A DNA stretch of 64,000 nt from contig CM039505.1 in NCBI GenBank assembly GCA_022432975.1, forward strand, positions 19,909,338-19,973,337, read 5' to 3'. Each line of letters opens with the position of its first letter. The first letter of the stretch is position 1. This document shows positions 58,083-64,000 of this stretch, piece by piece. Made by a program: the position numbers and the translations under genes. The notes under the pieces are model-generated. The model ran no database searches, was not told the origin of the DNA, and saw only the letters and a list, made by a program, of their open reading frames with translations. Source of the DNA: Begonia masoniana (taxonomy: Eukaryota > Streptophyta > Magnoliopsida > Cucurbitales > Begoniaceae).

Positions 58083-59671
58083 TGTCGATGATGTCTTCCA
58101 TCGGATGATGTCTTCTGTCGGATGATGTCTTCCATCGGATGATGTCTTCCATCGGATGATGTCTTCCATCGGATGATGTCTTCCATCGGATGATGTCTTC
58201 CATCGGATGATGTCTTCCATCGGATGATGTCTTCCATCGGATGATGTCTTCCATCGGATGATGTCTTCCATCGGATGATGTCTTCCATCGGATGATGTCT
58301 TCCATCGGATGATGTCTTCTGTCGGATGATGTCTTCCATCGGATGATGTCTTCCATCGGATGATGTCTTCCATCGGATGATGTCTTCCATCGGATGATGT
58401 CTTCCATCGGATGATGTCTTCCATCGGATGATGTCTTCCATCGGATGATGTCTTCTGTCGGATGATGTCTTCCATCGGATGATGTCTTCCATCGGATGAT
58501 GTCTTCCATCGGATGATGTCTTCCATCGGATGATGTCTTCCATCGGATGATGTCTTCCATCGGATGATGTCTTCCATCGGATGATGTCTTCTGTCGGATG
58601 ATGTCTTCCATCGGATGATGTCTTCCATCGGATGATGTCTTCCATCGGATGATGTCTTCCATCGGATGATGTCTTCCATCGGATGATGTCTTCCATCGGA
58701 TGATGTCTTCCATCGGATGATGTCTTCCATCGGATGATGTCTTCCATCGGATGATGTCTTCCATCGGATGATGTCTTCCATCGGATGATGTCTTCCATCG
58801 GATGATGTCTTCCATCGGATGATGTCTTCCATCGGATGATGTCTTCCATCGGATGATGTCTTCCATCGGATGATGTCTTCCATCGGATGATGTCTTCCAT
58901 CGGATGATGTCTTCCATCGGATGATGTCTTCCATCGGATGATGTCTTCCATCGGATGATGTCTTCCATCGGATGATGTCTTCCATCGGATGATGTCTTCC
59001 ATCGGATGATGTCTTCCATCGGATGATGTCTTCCATCGGATGATGTCTTCTGTCGGATGATGTCTTCTGTCGGATGATGTCTTCTGTCGGATGATGTCTT
59101 CTGTCGGATGATGTCTTCCATCGGATGATGTCTTCCATCGGATGATGTCTTCCATCGGATGATGTCTTCCATCGGATGATGTCTTCCATCGGATGATGTC
59201 TTCCATCGGATGATGTCTTCCATCGGATGATGTCTTCCATCGGATGATGTCTTCCATCGGATGATGTCTTCCATCGGATGATGTCTTCCATCGGATGATG
59301 TCTTCTGTCGGGTGATGTCTTCCATCGGATGATGTCTTCTGTCGGATGATGTCTTCCATCGGATGATGTCTTCCATCGGATGATGTCTTCCATCGGATGA
59401 TGTCTTCCATCGGATGATGTCTTCCATCGGATGATGTCTTCCATCGGATGATGTCTTCCATCGGATGATGTCTTCCATCGGATGATGTCTTCCATCGGAT
59501 GATGACTTCCATCGGATGATGTCTTCCATCGGATGATGTCTTCTGTCGGGTGATGTCTTCCATCGGATGATGTCTTCTGTCGGATGATGTCTTCTGTCGG
59601 ATGATGTCTTATATCGGATCCGATGTCTTATATCGGATGATGTCTTCCATCGGATGATGTCTTCTATCGGA
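58083..59671. repeat. 17-bp tandem array, long allele, about 93 units
   Basis: The unit is ATCGGATGATGTCTTCC with rare variants (CTGTCGG, GGGTGATG, GATGACTTCC). Variant spacing shows higher-order repeats: CTGTCGG variants at 58,321, 58,457 and 58,593 are 136 bp (8 units) apart, and the GGGTGATG pattern at about 59,307 and 59,545 is 238 bp (14 units) apart. As 17 is not a multiple of three and the unit has no stop on the minus strand, all three minus frames stay open for 500 or more codons; these are not genes. Confidence 0.98.
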
Positions 59672-60068
59672 AGGAGTATAATGAGTCACGTGATGTGCAT
59701 GTGTCAATCGGTAGATGTAGGTTTTTCCATTATCGGCAGGAATATGTATTAAGTCTTGTCGTTTTGTGATCGGATGAGGTTTAATGAATCACATGGAATG
59801 CATGTGTCAATCGGTAGAAGCGTGCACCATGCTTTGTCGTTTTGCGATCGGTAGATGTCCTTGAGTTTCCAATTCCCTTCGGTTAAGTGTCTTAACGTTT
59901 TGTCTAATTATAAACGTTGTCTACTTATTGAGTTTTCCGCTGTAAAGTCGAGGATTAAATATAGAATTATCATCACTGAGAGAAAATTTAAAATTTTCCG
60001 TAATTTGTCTTAGTTCAGTTCAATGTTTTTGGTAGCAAAACTGGGTCTGGAAGACTCGGGGCGTTACA

Positions 60069-63000
60069 AAAGAGGCCAAGTGAAGGCCAAAATAATCAGG
60101 GAACAGGAAATAAGGTACAAGACACCAGGAAGTTTTCCCAGTGCCCGAAGTGTTTGAAAGGTCATCTGGGCGAGTGCAGGTTTGGGACGGGAAAGTGTTT
60201 CAACTGTGAGGAAGTTGGACACACATTCAGGGATTGCCCGAACCCCAGAATCACCCGATGCTTCAACTGTAACAAAGTCGGCCATATTAACAGAGACTGT
60301 CCAGCTCTGAAGAGTGGCCCTGCTAAGATTAAGCCAAGGATATTCTCCATGTTGGAGTCGGGCGATGAAGAACAACCCGCCGTAGTGTCAGGTACCATTT
60401 TGATCAACTCTATACCTGCTTTTACTTTAATAGATTCTGGTGCAACACACTCGTTTATAGCGTATGCGTTTGCTGTCAAGTTAGATGTACAGTTTACCTC
60501 TACTGAGCATGTATTTAACGTTGCATTACTCTCTGGTGAACGCATGCACTCTAACCAAGTGATGTTTGATAGTGTCGTGTTGGTGGGAAACAAGAATTTA
60601 CCTGCTGATCTTATTATTATGGATATAATGGGATTTGATGTAATCTTAAGAATGGATTGGTTGTTCAAGCATTATGCCACAAATGATTGTAGGACTGGGG
60701 TAGTTAGTTTTCAACCCCCTGGTGGTTTGAAGCATACCTTTCAAGCCTCGAAGAAGAGTAAGGGAATGTCTGTTATGACTTCTATCAACGCTAGACCCTC
60801 TTCATGCTGAGAGTATTTATGCTTTCTGGCCAGCGTTTTAGACACACAGTTTGTAGGAAAAGCAAGTCCTCAAAATGCCTTAGTTGTCCAAGACTTTCCA
60901 GAAGTATTTTTAGATGACCTTCCTGGCTTGCCGTCAGATAGGGACATTGAGTTTGTTGTAGATGTTTACCCAGGCACTGAGCCTGTATCTAAGAATTCCT
61001 ATAGGTTAGCACCTACGGAGCTTAAGGAATTAAAGAAACAGTTAGAGGAACTATTGGATAAAGGCTTTATACGCCCAAGTTTTTCACCGTGGGGTGCACC
61101 AGTTCTTTTTGTTAAGAAGAAGGATGGATCAATGCATATGTGCATTGATTATCGGGAATTGAATAAATTAACTATCAAGAACAAGTATCCATTGCCAAGG
61201 ATTGATGATTTATTCGACCAGCTTAAGGGTGCACGTGTTTTCTCTAAAATTGACCTAAGGTACGGTTATTACCAAATGAAAGTCAAATCAGAAGATATTC
61301 CTAAGACTGCCTTTCGCACAAGGTATGGACATTTTGAGTTTTTGGTTATGTCTTTTGGATTGATAAATGCACTAGCAGCATTCATGGATCTTATGAATAT
61401 GGTGTTTCATGAGTATTTGGATAAGTTTGTCATAGTATTTATTGATGATATACTAATCTATTCACGTACTAAAGAGAAGCATACAAGACATTTGAACCTG
61501 GTATTGGGAGTACTAAGGCAACATCAACTTTATGCTAAGTTTTTCAAGTGTGAGTTTTGGTTGGACAGAGTTCACTTTCTTGGTCATGTTATCTCGGGTG
61601 ATGGAATATCTGTCGATCCAGCTAAGGTTCAAGTAGTTAAGGAATGGCCCCAACCGAAGAATGCCACTGATATTCGGAGTTTTCTTGGATTAGCAGGATA
61701 TTACAAGAAATTTATTGAAGGATTCTCGAAGATTGAAACACCCCTCACTCAGTTAACTAGGAAAAACATTAAGTATGCTTGGACAGAGGAATGTGAGAAT
61801 AGTTTTCAGACTTTGAAACAAAGGTTGACAAGTGCTCCAGTATTAACACTTCCTGTTTAGAATGGAAAGTTCAGCATTTATTGTGACGCTTCCAAGGTTG
61901 GACTCGGTTGTGTGTTGATGCAAGATGGAAAAGTAATAGTCAATGCTTCTAGACAGTTGAAAACACACGAGAAGAATTACCCTACACACGACTTAGAACT
62001 TGCTGCAGTGGTTTTTGTACTAAAGATTTGGAGGCATTACTTGTATGGACAGTCTTGTGAGATATTTTCGGACCATAAAAGTCTGAAGTACATTTTCACA
62101 CAGAAAGAATTAAATATGAGGCAACGTAGATGGCTGGAGTTTGTCAAAGATTATGATTTTGAGATTAAATACCACCCCGGCAAGGCGAATGTTGTGGCTG
62201 ATGCATTAAGTAGAGTGACGACTTCAGCCTCAGCCTTGGTTATTGACATGTCGTTAGCCTTAGAGTCTGAATTCCAAAGATTTAACTTAGAAACTGTGTC
62301 CAGTGTGTCAACTATGCTTTCAGCCATATCTTTGAAGCCTACACTTTTGGATAGGATAAAGGGAGCTCAAACAAATGATGCGGAGTGCAACAAGTACAAA
62401 TCAAGCATAGGGTCTGCTGGTAAATCGAATTTCAACTGGTCAGATGATGGAGTCCTTAAGTTTAGGAATAAATGGTTTGTTCCTGCCAATATAGAACTTC
62501 GGAATGAGATTCTTTCGGAGGCACATTCTTCTAGACTCTCCGTCCATCCTGGAAGTACAAAAATGTACAGAGACCTTAAGCAACACTATTGGTGGCCAAA
62601 TATGAAAAGAAGTGTGGCCGAGTACGTAGGATTGTGTTTAGTTTGCCAACAAGTTAAAGCTGAACATCAGAGGCCTGTAGAAGCATTGCAACCATTACCA
62701 GTTCCCGAATGAAAATGTGAACAAATAACGATGGACTTTGTAGTAGGATTGCCTAGAACAGCGAAGGGACATGATGCGATTTGGGTGATAGTTGATCGTC
62801 TAACCAAATCTGCCCATTTTCTGCTCATAAAGATGACCTACTCGATGGACCAATTAGCTGAATTGTATGTGCATGAGATTGTTAGACTGCATGGAGTTCT
62901 AAGCACTATAGTTTTTGACTGAGACTCTAGATTTACGTCGAAGTTTTGGAAGAATCTGCATAAGGCTATGGGTACACAGCTCAACTTTAGTACAACATTT

Positions 63001-63480
63001 CACCCTCAAACAGATAGACAATCCGAGAGAACTATTCAAACCTTAGAAGATATGCTTCGTGCATGCATATTAGATTTTCAAGGATCTTGGAGTAAATATT
63101 TATCATTGGTGGAGTTTTCTTATAATAACAGTTTTCAGACAACTATTGGTATGGCACTATATGGAGCATTGTACGGACGAAAATGCAGATCTCCTTTGTA
63201 TTGGGATGAAGTTGGTGAAGCACGGTTGCTTGGTCCTGACATTGTGCAACAAACAGTTGAGAAGATTGCTCTCATCCGACAGAGAATCTTGACAGCTCAG
63301 AGCCGACAGAAAAGTTATGCTCACTGTAGACGGAGAGAATTGGAATTCGAACTAGGTGATGAAGTTTTTCTTAAGGTATCACCATTCAAAGGGGTTGTGA
63401 GATTTGGAAAGAGAAGTAAGTTGAATACCAGATTTATTGGACCTTTTCCAATCTTGAAGAGAATTGGGAAAACAGCATAT
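60069..63480 (+). pseudogene. Gag end and pol of element A (zinc knuckles, PR, RT, RNase H, integrase), truncated
   Basis: Continuation of the gag split at 49,500. Two zinc knuckles (CFNCEEVGHTFRDC, CFNCNKVGHINRDC) follow a third C-rich motif. The protease LIDSGATHSF is intact, RT has FIDD near 61,440, RNase H has CDASKVGLG and SDHKSLKY, and integrase has the HHCC and DDE regions. One frame runs throughout with four stops: TGA 60,808, TAG 61,858, TGA 62,710 (where TGG is expected) and TGA 62,920 (where CGA is expected). The frame breaks off at 63,480 straight into LTR sequence, so the integrase tail, any chromodomain, the purine tract and the first 1.4 kb of the 3' LTR are deleted. Confidence 0.93.
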
Positions 63481-64000
63481 TGGTGGATGTTGAGTGTTTT
63501 GTCTATCGGTGGATGTTGAGTGTTTATCTATCGGTGGATGTGAGCATAGGAGTGAGTATTAGATTTTTGTCATTTTGTGACTGGTAGATGTGAGCGTAGG
63601 AGTGAGTATTAGATTTTTGTCGTTTTGTGACCAGTGAATGTGAGCGTAGGAGTGAGTATTAGATTTTTGTCATTTTGTGACTGGTGGATGTGAGCGTAGG
63701 AGTGGGTATTAGATTTTTGTCGTTTTGTGATCGGTGGATGCTGAGGGTTACTGTCGTTCGAAGGATTTGATCGGTGGACGTGAGCGGTGGCTGTGGGTAG
63801 TCGACATGTCGTGCGACTGACACTGTTTAGCGGTGGATGCCTTCTATTTCCGCCTCTACCGCTGAGACTATTTTATTTCTGCTTCTGCCGCTGACACTGT
63901 TTAGCGATGGATGCCTTTTTGTTTCTATTTCTATCGCTGGAACTGTTCAGCGGTGGACGTGTTCTATTTTGTTTTGTTTTCTTTCAACCAATTGTCTTTA
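63481..64000 (+). repeat. 3' LTR of element A, missing its first part and cut by the window edge
   Basis: From GGTGGATGTTGAGTG onward it matches 47,870-48,420 of the 5' LTR, including the ATCGGTGGATG array, and runs off the window. Confidence 0.92.

Larger units (their letters stand above)
49501..60068 (+). mobile_element. Complete Ty3/gypsy chromovirus B, 10,568 bp, nested in gag of element A
   Basis: Order: 5' LTR 49,501-51,988, primer-binding site, gag-pol 52,151-56,572, purine tract, 3' LTR 56,614-60,068. The flanking bases are GAAGA (49,496-49,500) and AAAGA (60,069-60,073), a five-base duplication with one change. Domain order PR-RT-RNase H-IN-chromodomain, LTRs over 2 kb and the TGTAACACCC ends fit the Tekay/Del branch of plant chromoviruses (clade inferred). 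Confidence 0.93.
56614..60068 (+). repeat. 3' LTR of element B, 3,455 bp (expanded)
   Basis: It is homologous to the 5' LTR but 967 bp longer. Besides scattered substitutions it lacks about 26 bp near 57,438 and about 118 bp just before the array, has fewer 103-bp units, and carries the expanded 17-bp array. Confidence 0.95.

Noticed and set aside
57850..59563. Three overlapping minus-strand ORFs of 500-559 codons with a 17-residue repeat
   Set aside because: They are the three frames of the 17-bp array, whose unit lacks stops on that strand; no start context, no family, and the short allele in the 5' LTR gives no such ORF.
58083..59671. CRISPR-like array
   Set aside because: Units are contiguous 17-mers without unique spacers in a plant genome; it is a satellite-like tandem repeat.
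60064..60668. Minus ORFs of 103 and 168 codons opposite the element A zinc knuckles
   Set aside because: They are shadows of the plus-strand gag-pol frame.

Overview
This window is plant nuclear DNA, most likely from a dicot. The evidence is intron-bearing kinase exons, plant-type Ty1/copia and Ty3/gypsy retrotransposons, hAT and Mutator-type DNA elements with clean target-site duplications (TSDs), and very low gene density. I cannot name the species. One host gene is supported: a receptor-like cytoplasmic kinase of the RBK type on the minus strand at about 14.8-17.2 kb. Nearly everything else is nested mobile DNA.

Layout: 0-3.2 kb holds two decayed copia pieces on the minus strand (LTRs, primer-binding sites, gag remnants). 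3.4-5.0 kb is a decayed Ty3 pol. 5.9-7.0 kb has a 50-bp-arm inverted repeat and a 360-bp duplication. 6.58-9.53 kb is a solo LTR (family C). 11.45-13.73 kb is a gag-only Ty3 element carrying a 1.06-kb hAT insertion. 13.90-14.74 kb is a Mutator-type inverted-repeat element. 14.8-17.2 kb is the kinase. 18.5-20.2 kb has a copia integrase remnant and an LTR fragment (family E). 21.75-26.71 kb is a second family C solo LTR with a 2.39-kb family D solo LTR nested in it.

26.89-37.51 kb is a large hAT element. It carries a hAT transposase between two paralogous plant 'putative transposon protein' genes, with a family A solo LTR nested inside. 41.0-42.2 kb is a small hAT element. From 46.43 kb to the window end lies a chromovirus-like Ty3 element (A), split by a younger, nearly intact chromovirus (B, 49,501-60,068). 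B has LTRs of 2,488 and 3,455 bp; they differ mainly because a 17-bp tandem array expanded to about 93 units in the 3' LTR.

Two observations stand out. First, LTRs of five families share an intron-like module: a CAGGTAAGT-type donor, a nearby CCTACAYC segment, a small hairpin, and a complementary GRTGTAGG segment spanning the acceptor. The hairpin and the long-range pairing both change in a compensating way between families, which suggests conserved RNA structure. Second, the hAT element encodes two accessory proteins, one of them fully open. Several LTRs also carry unrelated repeat arrays at the same place, about 200-250 bp before the LTR end, with the core RTCGGYRGATG recurring in the sense strand.
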